Assembly (NCBI GenBank): GCA_905236275.1
Contig: CAJOPI010000411.1
Coordinates: forward strand, 1 to 7,099
Direction: 5' to 3'
Length of the DNA: 7,099 nucleotides
From: an uncultured Lachnospiraceae bacterium
GTDB lineage: Bacteria > Bacillota > Clostridia > Lachnospirales > Lachnospiraceae
Positions 1-5,905 of the stretch are shown here, one piece after another (the stretch's first letter is position 1; each line of letters starts with the position of its first letter). The position numbers were made by a program, and so were the translations under genes. The notes beneath the pieces are model-generated. The model ran no database searches, had not been told where the DNA came from, and worked only from the letters and a program-made list of their open reading frames with translations.

Positions 1-1
1 C

Positions 2-1849
2 AGCGGAGATATATTTGATCTTATTGGAAAAGAATATGGAATATCAGAGTTTAAAGATCAGTTCCAAAAGGCATCAGAGATTTATGGCATATCCGTAGAA
101 AAATATAATTCTGGAACGTACGCACAACAGAGAAAACAAGCGGTAAAAATCATCAGTAACGTTGCAGCCGCACAAAAGTCTTCTAATATGACGGAATACT
201 ACAAGAAATGCCATGCTTCCATCAATGACACTTCTTATTTTAGTGGAAGAGGTATATCAACGGAGCTTCTTGACCGTTTTCAAATTGGTTATGATGCTTC
301 TTTTACAGACAACGGTAAGTTAAAGAGACCAATGCAGGCGGTTATATTTCCTACTTCTGGGGAGAATTTTGAAGCAAGAAACGTTTCTGTTGTTGCTGGC
401 GGTGAGGGATTCAGATATTATAAACACGGATCCGCTACCCTCTTTAACGGAGCTGTCTTGGCAAATGAAAAAGAAAAATCTATTTTTGTTGTTGAAGGCA
501 TAATTGATGCTCTTTCCGTTATGGAAGCTGGGGGACAGGCAATAGGTTTATCAAGTGCAGATAATTATAAATTGCTTATATCCGTGCTCGATAAAGTGGT
601 ACCGGCAAAACCTTTGATACTCTGCTTTGATGCAGACGAGACCGGTAAAAATTTTGAAGCTAAACTTATTGAATACCTTGACAAAAGACATATTCCTTAT
701 TTATCGGCAACGAAGGATATTGTTGGAGAAAATCATGATCCAAATGACAGACTCGTAAAAGATGCGGACGGATTAAAAGATGCTATCGTTTCCGTATATG
801 AAAAGGTTGCTACTCTTCCTGATCCAGCTGAGGAAGCAAAGGCAGAGTATCTTAAAACAAGTGCGGGTAAATCTTTATCGGCGTTTATAAAAGCCATAGA
901 AGCAAATGGAAAAAAACCGAGATTATCCACAGGTTTTAAGGATATAGATGCAGCATTGGATGGCGGCATCTATACTGGTTTATATATCATAGGTGCAATA
1001 TCGAGCCTTGGAAAGACTACTATTGTATTACAGATTGCAGACAATCTTGCAAAACAAGGACGAGATGTACTTTTTTTCAGTTTGGAGCAAAGCAGATATG
1101 AATTAATGAGCAAGTCTGTGAGCAGAGAGACATACTTGTATTGTCGAAATAAATGTCTTAAAAGCAATAACGCAAAGAGCAATCTTGCCATTATGGATGG
1201 GCGTAGGTGGGCAGACTTTACAGATACGGAAAGCGATGTCGTCATGGGGGCACTTGATGCATACGGTAAGTATGCAAATCATATTTTTATCTATGAAGGT
1301 ATCGGTAATATTTCGGTAGATGAAATCCGGGAAAAGATAAAAAAACATATTTCTATTACGGGCAATAAACGCCCTATTGTGTGTATTGACTATTTGCAGA
1401 TACTGAAGGCTGCTGAAGGTGATGACAGGGCTACCGATAAGCAGGTAGTAGACCATAATGTGACGGCACTTAAACAGCTCTCCAGAGATTTTGACCTACC
1501 GATAATAGCGGTATCTTCTCTGAATCGAGAAAACTACAAGAGCAAGATAAATATGGCTGCTTTTAAAGAGTCCGGAGCTATTGAATATGGCTCTGATGTT
1601 TTAATTGGACTTCAGTTTACAGGTGTCGGTGATGAAGGTTTTGATGTAAACAAAGCAAAGACAAAGGAACCCCGAAAGATTGATTTTTGTATTTTGAAAA
1701 ACAGAAATGGTAAAATTACGACTGATGGAATTCCCATGACATTCTATCCGGTGTTCAATTGTTTTATGGATGCGGATGGCGTAGACGGTGATGGCGGATT
1801 CGTTCCACTCACAAAAGAAATGGAAGATGAACTGCCTTTTGACGGATAA
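2..1849 (+). CDS. Fused TOPRIM primase / DnaB-type replicative helicase, 5' partial
   Basis: The reading frame is open from the first bases, so the gene begins before the window; 615 residues are visible. It starts with SGDIFDLIGKEYGI, which resembles the stretch just after the CHC2 zinc finger of DnaG-type primases; the zinc finger itself would lie upstream. A TOPRIM domain follows, with VVEGIIDAL (acidic residue about 165) and FDADETG (about 209-215). The C-terminal half is a RecA-fold helicase of the DnaB/Twinkle/T7 gp4 type: LSTGFKDID entry motif, Walker A GAISSLGKTT (about 331-340), SLEQ after the next strand, Walker B IVCIDYLQIL (about 459-468), SSLNRE, and a terminal KNRNGK arginine-finger motif. 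The family makes RNA primers and unwinds DNA at the fork. An ATG at 188 also lies in frame, but the coding sequence clearly continues upstream of it, so it is internal. Its place beside par and rep genes suggests it serves replication of this element. Confidence 0.93.
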   Translation, partial: SGDIFDLIGKEYGISEFKDQFQKASEIYGISVEKYNSGTYAQQRKQAVKIISNVAAAQKSSNMTEYYKKCHASINDTSYFSGRGISTELLDRFQIGYDASFTDNGKLKRPMQAVIFPTSGENFEARNVSVVAGGEGFRYYKHGSATLFNGAVLANEKEKSIFVVEGIIDALSVMEAGGQAIGLSSADNYKLLISVLDKVVPAKPLILCFDADETGKNFEAKLIEYLDKRHIPYLSATKDIVGENHDPNDRLVKDADGLKDAIVSVYEKVATLPDPAEEAKAEYLKTSAGKSLSAFIKAIEANGKKPRLSTGFKDIDAALDGGIYTGLYIIGAISSLGKTTIVLQIADNLAKQGRDVLFFSLEQSRYELMSKSVSRETYLYCRNKCLKSNNAKSNLAIMDGRRWADFTDTESDVVMGALDAYGKYANHIFIYEGIGNISVDEIREKIKKHISITGNKRPIVCIDYLQILKAAEGDDRATDKQVVDHNVTALKQLSRDFDLPIIAVSSLNRENYKSKINMAAFKESGAIEYGSDVLIGLQFTGVGDEGFDVNKAKTKEPRKIDFCILKNRNGKITTDGIPMTFYPVFNCFMDADGVDGDGGFVPLTKEMEDELPFDG

Positions 1850-1865
1850 TAAAAATGTGAACTGT

Positions 1866-1926
1866 ACCTTCTTTATTTCCATGCAGAAGGTTAAACGCCA
1901 CCATCTTTAGAAGGTGAGCGGTTTAG
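1866..1926 (+). other. Two overlapping hairpins downstream of the primase-helicase gene
   Basis: ACCTTCT (1866-1872) pairs perfectly with AGAAGGT at 1885-1891. The same AGAAGGT recurs at 1909-1915, inside a second, longer stem: 1891-1902 (TTAAACGCCACC) against 1913-1926, with two single-base bulges and inner pairs closing a TTTA loop. The first stem could therefore pair with either copy. No long T-run follows, so this is not a textbook terminator. It could end or attenuate transcription before the parA promoter, which starts immediately after it. Confidence 0.45.
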
Positions 1927-1927
1927 C

Positions 1928-1971
1928 GTTGACTCAATCTTAAAATAATATTATAATAAGATTGAGTCAAC
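1928..1971 (+). promoter_or_regulatory. parA promoter embedded in a long palindrome (operator)
   Basis: A sigma-A-type promoter is visible: TTGACT at 1929-1934, a 17-base spacer and a perfect TATAAT at 1952-1957. It is enclosed in a perfect 15-bp inverted repeat, GTTGACTCAATCTTA (1928-1942) and its complement at 1957-1971, with a further small palindrome ATAATATTAT at 1945-1954 in the centre. One arm covers the -35 and the other covers the -10 edge and the probable start site. A protein bound here would block polymerase, so autoregulation by ParA or by its ribbon-helix-helix partner is likely; which protein binds is inferred. Confidence 0.75.
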
Positions 1972-2005
1972 ATTTTATAAATATTTTATTGAAAGGAATG
2001 AATAT

Positions 2006-2752
2006 ATGGAAGTCATAGCATTAGCTAATCAGAAAGGCGGTGTCGCAAAGACCACATCAACCTATAATTTGGCGGCAGTAAAAGCTCAAAATGGCGAGAA
2101 GGTTCTAATGGTAGATTTGGATCCACAGGCATCACTCACTATTTTATGTGGTATGATGCCTGGAAAGGAAAAATATTCGATATGTAATTTATTTGACTTG
2201 AACATGGATCCTTTTGATTGTGGGTATGAGGTGAAAAAGTCTGGACTTAATAATCTGTACATTATTCCATCAGACATTGACTTGGCAGAAAAGGAGCAGA
2301 TCTTATCCGGCAGATATGAACGCGAGAAAATCTTGAAAAAGCAGCTTTCAAAATTCGATGGAGAGTTTGATTACATAATTATAGACTGTCCTCCGCAATT
2401 AGGCATCCTGACACAGAATGCACTTGAAGCGGCTGATAAGGTAGTTATTCCTACTAAGGCAGAGTATTTGTCATATCGAGGTGTAAGAGCTATAAAAAGA
2501 ACAATATTTAATGTAAAGGAAGGTGGAAATCCCAATCTGGTTTTAGATGGTTTTATTATTACTATGTTTGAAAAGGTAATAAATGACCAAAGAGACATGG
2601 TTGATCAATTTGAAAAGGAAGCCCCCATTCTTGGACTTGTAAAGAAGTCAGCGGATGCGTATAGAAGTATTATAGATGGGACTCCGGTTGTAATCAGTAA
2701 TAAAAAAAGTGATGTATCTTTGGCATATAGGGAAATTGCTGATAAGCTTTAA
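2006..2752 (+). CDS. parA: ParA-family partition ATPase (type Ib-like)
   Basis: This 248-residue protein has the deviant Walker A of the ParA/MinD/Soj family, KGGVAKTT at residues 10-17 (signature Lys10, P-loop Lys15). It also has the second acidic motif VDLDPQAS (36-43) and Walker B IIIDCPP (124-130). The family dimerises on ATP, binds the nucleoid non-specifically and moves plasmid copies apart through a centromere-binding partner that triggers hydrolysis. There is no N-terminal DNA-binding extension, as expected for the short type Ib class; these usually leave autoregulation to the small partner protein. The ATG has a good ribosome binding site, GAAAGGA at 1991-1997, eight bases upstream. 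The gene lies 34 bp after the palindromic promoter. The 110-residue ribbon-helix-helix gene follows after 67 bp and completes a par cassette. Confidence 0.93.
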   Translation: MEVIALANQKGGVAKTTSTYNLAAVKAQNGEKVLMVDLDPQASLTILCGMMPGKEKYSICNLFDLNMDPFDCGYEVKKSGLNNLYIIPSDIDLAEKEQILSGRYEREKILKKQLSKFDGEFDYIIIDCPPQLGILTQNALEAADKVVIPTKAEYLSYRGVRAIKRTIFNVKEGGNPNLVLDGFIITMFEKVINDQRDMVDQFEKEAPILGLVKKSADAYRSIIDGTPVVISNKKSDVSLAYREIADKL

Positions 2753-2801
2753 TTGATATATATAAAACATTAAGATAATATTGAAGCAACATTATCTTAA
2801 T
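2753..2801 (+). promoter_or_regulatory. Promoter and inverted repeat before the ribbon-helix-helix gene
   Basis: A perfect 11-bp inverted repeat, ATTAAGATAAT (2769-2779) and ATTATCTTAAT (2791-2801), encloses ATTGAAGCAAC (2780-2790). A candidate promoter is TTGATA (2753-2758), 17 bases, TAATAT (2776-2781), so the left arm and centre cover the -10. No T-tract follows, which argues against a terminator. I read it as an operator or partition site in the parA-partner gap; the promoter call is moderate. Confidence 0.55.
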
Positions 2802-2806
2802 ATCAG

Positions 2807-2813
2807 AAAGGGG
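2807..2813 (+). promoter_or_regulatory. Ribosome binding site fixing the start at 2820
   Basis: AAAGGGG lies six bases before the ATG at 2820. It excludes the longer in-frame TTG start at 2781, which would place the first codons inside the inverted repeat and leave this site inside the coding sequence. Confidence 0.75.
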
Positions 2814-2819
2814 AAAATT

Positions 2820-3152
2820 ATGGCAATAGAGAGAAAAAAAGAAAATAAGTTTGACAACATAGTGGCAGACTTGGATGAGCAGGAAGCAATCGCCCAAAAG
2901 AAGTCTGAAAAGGTGGTTAATGCGATTACTGGCAATAGTGTCAAAACCAAAGAAATCCATGATAAAAATGGTCGTGTACGTATTGTAAAAGTTGCGGAAA
3001 AGAGAAAGACCTTTCCTGTTTACATTCCAGAAACTCTCTATGTACAGTTTGATGCCATAACTACAGCTTATGGTAAGTCAAATAACTCTGCAATAGTAGA
3101 ACTGATACGAGATTATGTTACAGAAAAAAAGAGCGTGCTGAACGAAATATAA
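2820..3152 (+). CDS. Ribbon-helix-helix DNA-binding protein, probable ParB-type partner of ParA
   Basis: The protein has 110 residues. The N-terminal 60 are charged and probably flexible (MAIERKKENK...). The C-terminal part fits a ribbon-helix-helix fold: strand KTFPVYIP (63-70), helix ETLYVQFDAITTAYG (71-85), turn KSNN, helix SAIVELIRDYVTEK (90-103). Dimers of this fold insert the paired strands into the DNA major groove. Small proteins with a mobile basic N-terminus and this fold directly after a short ParA match the ParG/omega type of centromere-binding partner. In those systems the flexible tail stimulates the ATPase and the protein represses the par promoter. Inverted repeats before parA, before this gene and after it are candidate binding sites. 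The fold is assigned from the sequence pattern; a plain CopG-like repressor remains possible. Confidence 0.78.
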   Translation: MAIERKKENKFDNIVADLDEQEAIAQKKSEKVVNAITGNSVKTKEIHDKNGRVRIVKVAEKRKTFPVYIPETLYVQFDAITTAYGKSNNSAIVELIRDYVTEKKSVLNEI

Positions 3153-3157
3153 ATAGC

Positions 3158-3210
3158 GTTAATCTAATAGTATTATAATATTAGTTCAATATTGATTGAA
3201 CGTCTATAAT
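3158..3210 (+). promoter_or_regulatory. Promoter/operator region before the unknown gene
   Basis: Two perfect TATAAT hexamers occur, at 3174-3179 and 3205-3210, but neither has a good -35. They overlap two inverted repeats: CTAATAGTAT/ATAATATTAG (3164-3184, one mismatch, one-base centre) and GTTCAAT/ATTGAAC (3184-3190 and 3195-3201, 4-base loop). The second contains ATTGATTGAAC at 3191-3201, related to motifs at the same distance before the two preceding genes. The palindromes suggest a repressor site; the exact promoter is uncertain. Confidence 0.5.
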
Positions 3211-3221
3211 ATATTGTTTGA

Positions 3222-3228
3222 AAAGGTG
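3222..3228 (+). promoter_or_regulatory. Ribosome binding site fixing the start at 3235
   Basis: AAAGGTG lies six bases before the ATG at 3235. An in-frame TTG at 3196 would begin translation inside the inverted repeat with no such site, so 3235 is preferred. Confidence 0.7.
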
Positions 3229-3234
3229 AAAGAT

Positions 3235-4080
3235 ATGTCATTGCGCAAGCAGCAAGAAGCCTTAAAAAGAAAGGTAATTGCAAATGAAGAAGAAATGTTA
3301 GGTGAAGAGTGTTTCGAATGCTATATCAAAAAAGAAAATACAAAAGCCATTCGGGAAAAGTTAATTAAAACGAGTCATTATTATCATATTTTAAAGTTAA
3401 TGGGAGATCAGGATTTAGACGAGCGAAAGATGGATATAACCTTTGCCCTGATAAAAGAGAAAATCATCAAGGTTAAAGACAAGGATATGCAGCGTACTGA
3501 GGTAATAAAGAGTAACCTTATAGGAAATCACACGTCTGCATGGAACATAGCCCATTATCATTATGAAAAGGCCATAAAAACACTTTGCATGATGATGGTT
3601 ACGTTTATGGATTACATTGTCCAGGAAAAGGGTGAAGAGTCTATTTTGTATGAAGGACTTGATAAGACCAAGTATTTTAATCTATTGGATGAAATTACGG
3701 CTTTAAATGAAGAATATCAGGATGATTATTTTTCGATATGCGCATTTGATTTTTGTACAAAGAAATTGGGAGAGTACATGGAAATCCCTGAATATTCTAA
3801 TATAGCAAGGGAGCATAACCGTGTCATAAATAATGGAAATCCGGAGCTTGTAACCACGGTAATGCAGCGGCTGAAAAAAATATGCGGAGACCGAAGAAGA
3901 GAAGTCTTTATTGATATTGAGAAGGCATATACGCCGGAACCGTTATATTTAGAGGAAATATTTGACCTGTGTTATCAGAAGGCATTAGAACAGTACGAAA
4001 GTGAAGAAATTGCCATGTCTGATTTTGCAGGCCTTGTATCAAGAGTAAACATGCTCTATCAAGGAAATGTAAGACAATAG
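3235..4080 (+). CDS. Uncharacterised 281-residue protein in the partition/replication block
   Basis: I do not recognise a family. The protein has 281 residues and is probably mostly helical, soluble and rich in Glu, Lys and Tyr. It begins with a basic helix (MSLRKQQEALKRK). It has a Cys pair ECFECY at 26/29, a hydrophobic helix around TLCMMMVTFMDYIV (116-129), and further cysteines at 169, 174, 217 and 246. There is no signal peptide and no Walker or obvious DNA-binding motif. The hydrophobic stretch sits between charged segments and looks like a buried helix rather than a membrane span. The gene is 82 bp after the ribbon-helix-helix gene and 69 bp before rep. Its leader carries palindromes related to those of the par genes, so a maintenance role (copy number, partition or establishment) is plausible but inferred from position only. 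That it is a real gene is well supported by its length, start and ribosome binding site. Confidence 0.85.
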   Translation: MSLRKQQEALKRKVIANEEEMLGEECFECYIKKENTKAIREKLIKTSHYYHILKLMGDQDLDERKMDITFALIKEKIIKVKDKDMQRTEVIKSNLIGNHTSAWNIAHYHYEKAIKTLCMMMVTFMDYIVQEKGEESILYEGLDKTKYFNLLDEITALNEEYQDDYFSICAFDFCTKKLGEYMEIPEYSNIAREHNRVINNGNPELVTTVMQRLKKICGDRRREVFIDIEKAYTPEPLYLEEIFDLCYQKALEQYESEEIAMSDFAGLVSRVNMLYQGNVRQ

Positions 4081-4103
4081 GTTTGCAGAAAATCGCTCCA
4101 TAT

Positions 4104-4129
4104 TTAGCATAAAAATAGATTCTTGCTAA
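4104..4129 (+). promoter_or_regulatory. Short inverted repeat in the rep leader
   Basis: TTAGCA (4104-4109) and TGCTAA (4124-4129) form a perfect 6-bp inverted repeat with a 14-base A/T-rich loop, 20 bp before the rep start codon. A weak promoter, TTGCAG (4083-4088), 16 bases, TAGCAT (4105-4110), overlaps its left arm. It could be an operator for rep control or a hairpin close to the ribosome binding site. It is short enough to be chance in AT-rich DNA. Confidence 0.3.
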
Positions 4130-4140
4130 GAGATGGTAGA

Positions 4141-4146
4141 AGAAGG
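4141..4146 (+). promoter_or_regulatory. Ribosome binding site supporting the rep start at 4150
   Basis: AGAAGG precedes the ATG at 4150 with only three bases between, which is tight. The alternative in-frame TTG at 4123 lies inside the upstream inverted repeat and has no ribosome binding site, so 4150 remains the better choice. Confidence 0.5.
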
Positions 4147-4149
4147 TAT

Positions 4150-5208
4150 ATGGCAGTAGAAAGATCAAGATGGATAGATAGAGAAAATACCGCAGTTGTT
4201 GATTCTACGGAGTCCACACAGGTTATAGAAAGAAACGGAAATAAGATTGGTAAATTTATTCAACAGAATAGTCCGGTAAATAATGAAATGATACGTAATG
4301 CCACAATGAACGATCTATACACAGCGGAAATTGATGGGCAAATACAGATGATTCCCACGGTCGTGAGAGAGAAACATGGAAAAGCAAAACCGGTAGTTTC
4401 TTATGTTTCGTTTTCCTATGATGATGCGGTTGACCTTGAATTTCTTAATAAAAAGGGCAGATTCAATATAACGGCATACGACAGGCGAGTTTACAATGCA
4501 GTGTGTACTTTATTTATTAACGGAAGAAAGACAGTGTCATTGACGGAAATATTCAGCGTTATGACCGGATATACAAGAAAAAATCCTGCAAAGAGCCAGA
4601 TGGAAGCTATTGAACGCTCATTGGAGAAGCTGAAGAACATTAAAGTTTTCATTGATTTAACGGATGAAGTTAAGCATAAAGTCATCGAAGATAAACAGCC
4701 GCTCATTGATGCCGGAATATTAAGGGATCACAGCGACAAAATCAAGAAGGCAGTCATTGAAGATAATATGCTTCATTTCCGTAAAGGAGAGATTATCAGT
4801 GAAAAAGGGAAAGTGTTTAAGAGTATTCAGATAGTAGGAGAGCCTACTTTACTTACATATAATAGAGCCAAGAAAACACTTCTCACTATTCCTATGGAAT
4901 ATATTGGTCTTGAAGGACAGAATGCCACCGATAAGACCATAGCTTTTCAGGATTATCTTCTGATGCGTATTTTTGGATTTAAAAACAAGAAGATGAGAGA
5001 GAAAAAGGTGCTTTACGACACGCTTTACAGAGATTCAGGACAGGAAAAGCCAGGGGACAGCAAAGGCTTTATTCGAGATCGCGAAACTATCACAAAGATA
5101 ATGGAGGAGTGGAAAAAAAAGGGACTTATTAGGGGATTTGAAGAAGTAAAAGAAGGTAGATCATATGTAGGAATTGTTTTTTATGTGGAGGAAAAGGAAG
5201 AAAAATAA
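4150..5208 (+). CDS. Plasmid replication initiator with two winged-helix regions
   Basis: The protein has 352 residues from the ATG at 4150. The region 104-168 (NITAYDRRVYNAVCTLF, SLTEIFSVMTGYTRK, AIERSLEKLKNIKVFIDL) has the order expected of a winged helix: helix, helix, recognition helix, then a beta wing. A second similar unit runs from about 262 to 346 (TIAFQDYLLMRIFG, TITKIMEEWKKKGLIRGFEEV, SYVGIVFYVE). Two tandem winged helices are the hallmark of iteron-binding initiators of the Rep_3/RepA/TrfA kind, which bind repeats at the origin, melt AT-rich DNA and recruit the replisome. Nine iterons lie 360-690 bp downstream, and partition genes lie upstream. I infer the function from architecture and context; I cannot place it in a named family. 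A DNA-binding regulator of another type is the alternative. Confidence 0.75.
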   Translation: MAVERSRWIDRENTAVVDSTESTQVIERNGNKIGKFIQQNSPVNNEMIRNATMNDLYTAEIDGQIQMIPTVVREKHGKAKPVVSYVSFSYDDAVDLEFLNKKGRFNITAYDRRVYNAVCTLFINGRKTVSLTEIFSVMTGYTRKNPAKSQMEAIERSLEKLKNIKVFIDLTDEVKHKVIEDKQPLIDAGILRDHSDKIKKAVIEDNMLHFRKGEIISEKGKVFKSIQIVGEPTLLTYNRAKKTLLTIPMEYIGLEGQNATDKTIAFQDYLLMRIFGFKNKKMREKKVLYDTLYRDSGQEKPGDSKGFIRDRETITKIMEEWKKKGLIRGFEEVKEGRSYVGIVFYVEEKEEK

Positions 5209-5240
5209 ACCACTCAATGTTTTTAGCCGGTTGTTTTTTT
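5208..5240 (+). terminator. Weak candidate terminator after rep
   Basis: AACC (5208-5211) pairs with GGTT (5229-5232), with CT (5213-5214) and AG (5225-5226) extending the stem across a small internal loop. Seven T bases follow at 5234-5240. The stem is short and starts in the stop codon, so efficiency is doubtful, but the T-tract position is right. Confidence 0.35.
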
Positions 5241-5270
5241 CTTATTATTTTTTGAAATAGGATGTTTTCT

Positions 5271-5314
5271 TTGACAAAAATCGACATTTCTATAATAAGT
5301 TATTATATGTCGAT
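5271..5314 (+). promoter_or_regulatory. Promoter-like site within a nested palindrome
   Basis: Consensus TTGACA (5271-5276) and TATAAT (5291-5296) occur, but the spacer is only 14 bases, three short of the optimum. The site is enclosed by a perfect 8-bp inverted repeat ATCGACAT (5280-5287)/ATGTCGAT (5307-5314) around a second one, ATAATAA (5292-5298)/TTATTAT (5300-5306). The GACA/TGTC ends resemble iteron half-sites in the opposite arrangement, so the initiator could bind here. It may drive a short transcript toward the hairpin at 5446-5494. Confidence 0.45.
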
Positions 5315-5423
5315 ATTAACCTTATGTGACTGAATAAATGAAATAATTTAAAAAATATTATAATTTTTTGAGAAGTACTTTTTTACAAAAATGCAGAACA
5401 TTACAAACGAAAATTCTTGGTGG

Positions 5424-5445
5424 CTACACCCCCAAACCCCTGTAG
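5424..5445. repeat. C-rich stem-loop, possible oriT nick region
   Basis: CTACA (5424-5428) and TGTAG (5441-5445) flank two C-runs (CCCCCAAACCCC), and the 21-bp hairpin begins directly next to it. On the minus strand this reads as a long inverted repeat followed by a G-rich stretch, GGGGTTTGGGGG. An inverted repeat beside a short conserved nick region is the general plan of transfer origins. No relaxase gene is in the window, so this is a suggestion only. Confidence 0.3.
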
Positions 5446-5494
5446 AATTTGGCGTTTGATAGAGATGAAGAAAATCTCTATCAAGCGCCAAATT
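5446..5494. other. Strong 21-bp hairpin between rep and the iterons
   Basis: The left arm at 5446-5466 and right arm at 5474-5494 pair along 21 bp with a single G-U wobble, around a 7-base loop GAAGAAA. TTTT (5493-5496) overlaps the end of the right arm, so it could terminate rightward transcription; A-richness on the other side is poor. Its length exceeds that of most intrinsic terminators. It could instead be the inverted repeat of a transfer origin or a structured part of a small RNA in the origin. Confidence 0.7.
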
Positions 5495-5567
5495 TTGCAT
5501 AATATAAAATAAATCCCTGCTATAATGCCCATTCGGATTTAGAAACAAACAGGCCATAAAATAATAT

Positions 5568-5893
5568 TGCCAAATCACTGACATATGCCATATCTTATTA
5601 TATTTGTCATCTTATTGACATGAGTTTTATGCAATTCATGTTGAGCAATGTGTCATCGTACTGACAGGCTAAAATATGCTATTATTTAATGTGTCATTTT
5701 ATTGACGAGTAAAGAATGAAAACAGTGTCACCTTTCTGACACTAATTTTATCTATTTAAATCTTAAACAATGTGTCATGTTAGTGACAAGTCTTGATTAT
5801 TAGTTTGCCAATAAGGCGACATAAATATAAAAAATATTATTGTCATCTTACTGACAAGATATGAGGCTAAGACAATTTGTCAGTAAGGCGACA
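5568..5893. repeat. Nine iterons, consensus TGTCATCTTACTGACA
   Basis: Nine 16-bp repeats share TGTCA-N6-TGACA. They start at 5568 (degenerate, TGCCA left half), 5605, 5651, 5692, 5726, 5773, 5806, 5841 and 5878. Start-to-start steps run from 33 to 47 bp. The copies at 5806 and 5878 carry the asymmetric core inverted (GTAAGGCGACA-like), so they lie in reverse orientation. The half-sites make each unit an imperfect palindrome. This is the probable binding array of the initiator at 4150-5208, serving for replication start and for copy control by handcuffing in known iteron plasmids. Confidence 0.88.
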
Positions 5894-5897
5894 ATGG

Positions 5898-5905
5898 AAT
5901 AATAA
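5898..5905. repeat. Left target-site duplication AATAATAA
   Basis: An 8-bp AT-rich direct repeat lies immediately outside the GG end of the MITE-like element. The identical copy is at 6054-6061. Confidence 0.7.

Larger units (their letters stand above)
5209..5905. other. Probable origin of replication region
   Basis: No gene is supported in this stretch. In order it holds a T-tract after rep, a promoter-like site in a nested palindrome (5271-5314), a strongly AT-rich segment (about 5329-5392) suited to melting, a C-rich motif with a 21-bp hairpin (5424-5494), and nine iterons (5568-5893) with another AT-rich patch between two of them (5821-5840). Iterons plus AT-rich DNA just downstream of an initiator gene is the usual layout of a theta-replicating plasmid origin. 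I saw no good DnaA box here. The function is inferred from layout. Confidence 0.72.

Noticed and set aside
188..190. ATG as the start of the primase-helicase
   Set aside because: The frame is open upstream to the window edge and encodes primase-like residues (GDIFDLIGKEYGI), so this Met is internal.
923..931. Perfect DnaA box TTATCCACA
   Set aside because: It encodes Leu-Ser-Thr of the conserved LSTGF motif of the helicase domain and stands alone within the gene, far from the iterons; probably coincidental.
2781..2819. TTG start 13 codons upstream for the ribbon-helix-helix gene
   Set aside because: It lies in the inverted repeat, and a good ribosome binding site sits just before the ATG at 2820.
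3196..3234. TTG start 13 codons upstream for the unknown gene
   Set aside because: It lies within the GTTCAAT/ATTGAAC repeat, has no ribosome binding site, and AAAGGTG precedes the ATG at 3235.
5391..5459. 22-codon plus-strand ORF MQNITNENSWWLHPQTPVEFGV
   Set aside because: No ribosome binding site, and it ends inside the hairpin; the DNA motif itself is the likelier conserved feature.
5348..5584. 78-codon minus-strand ORF in the origin region
   Set aside because: It runs through the hairpin and the first iteron and shows no domain; more likely a chance frame.
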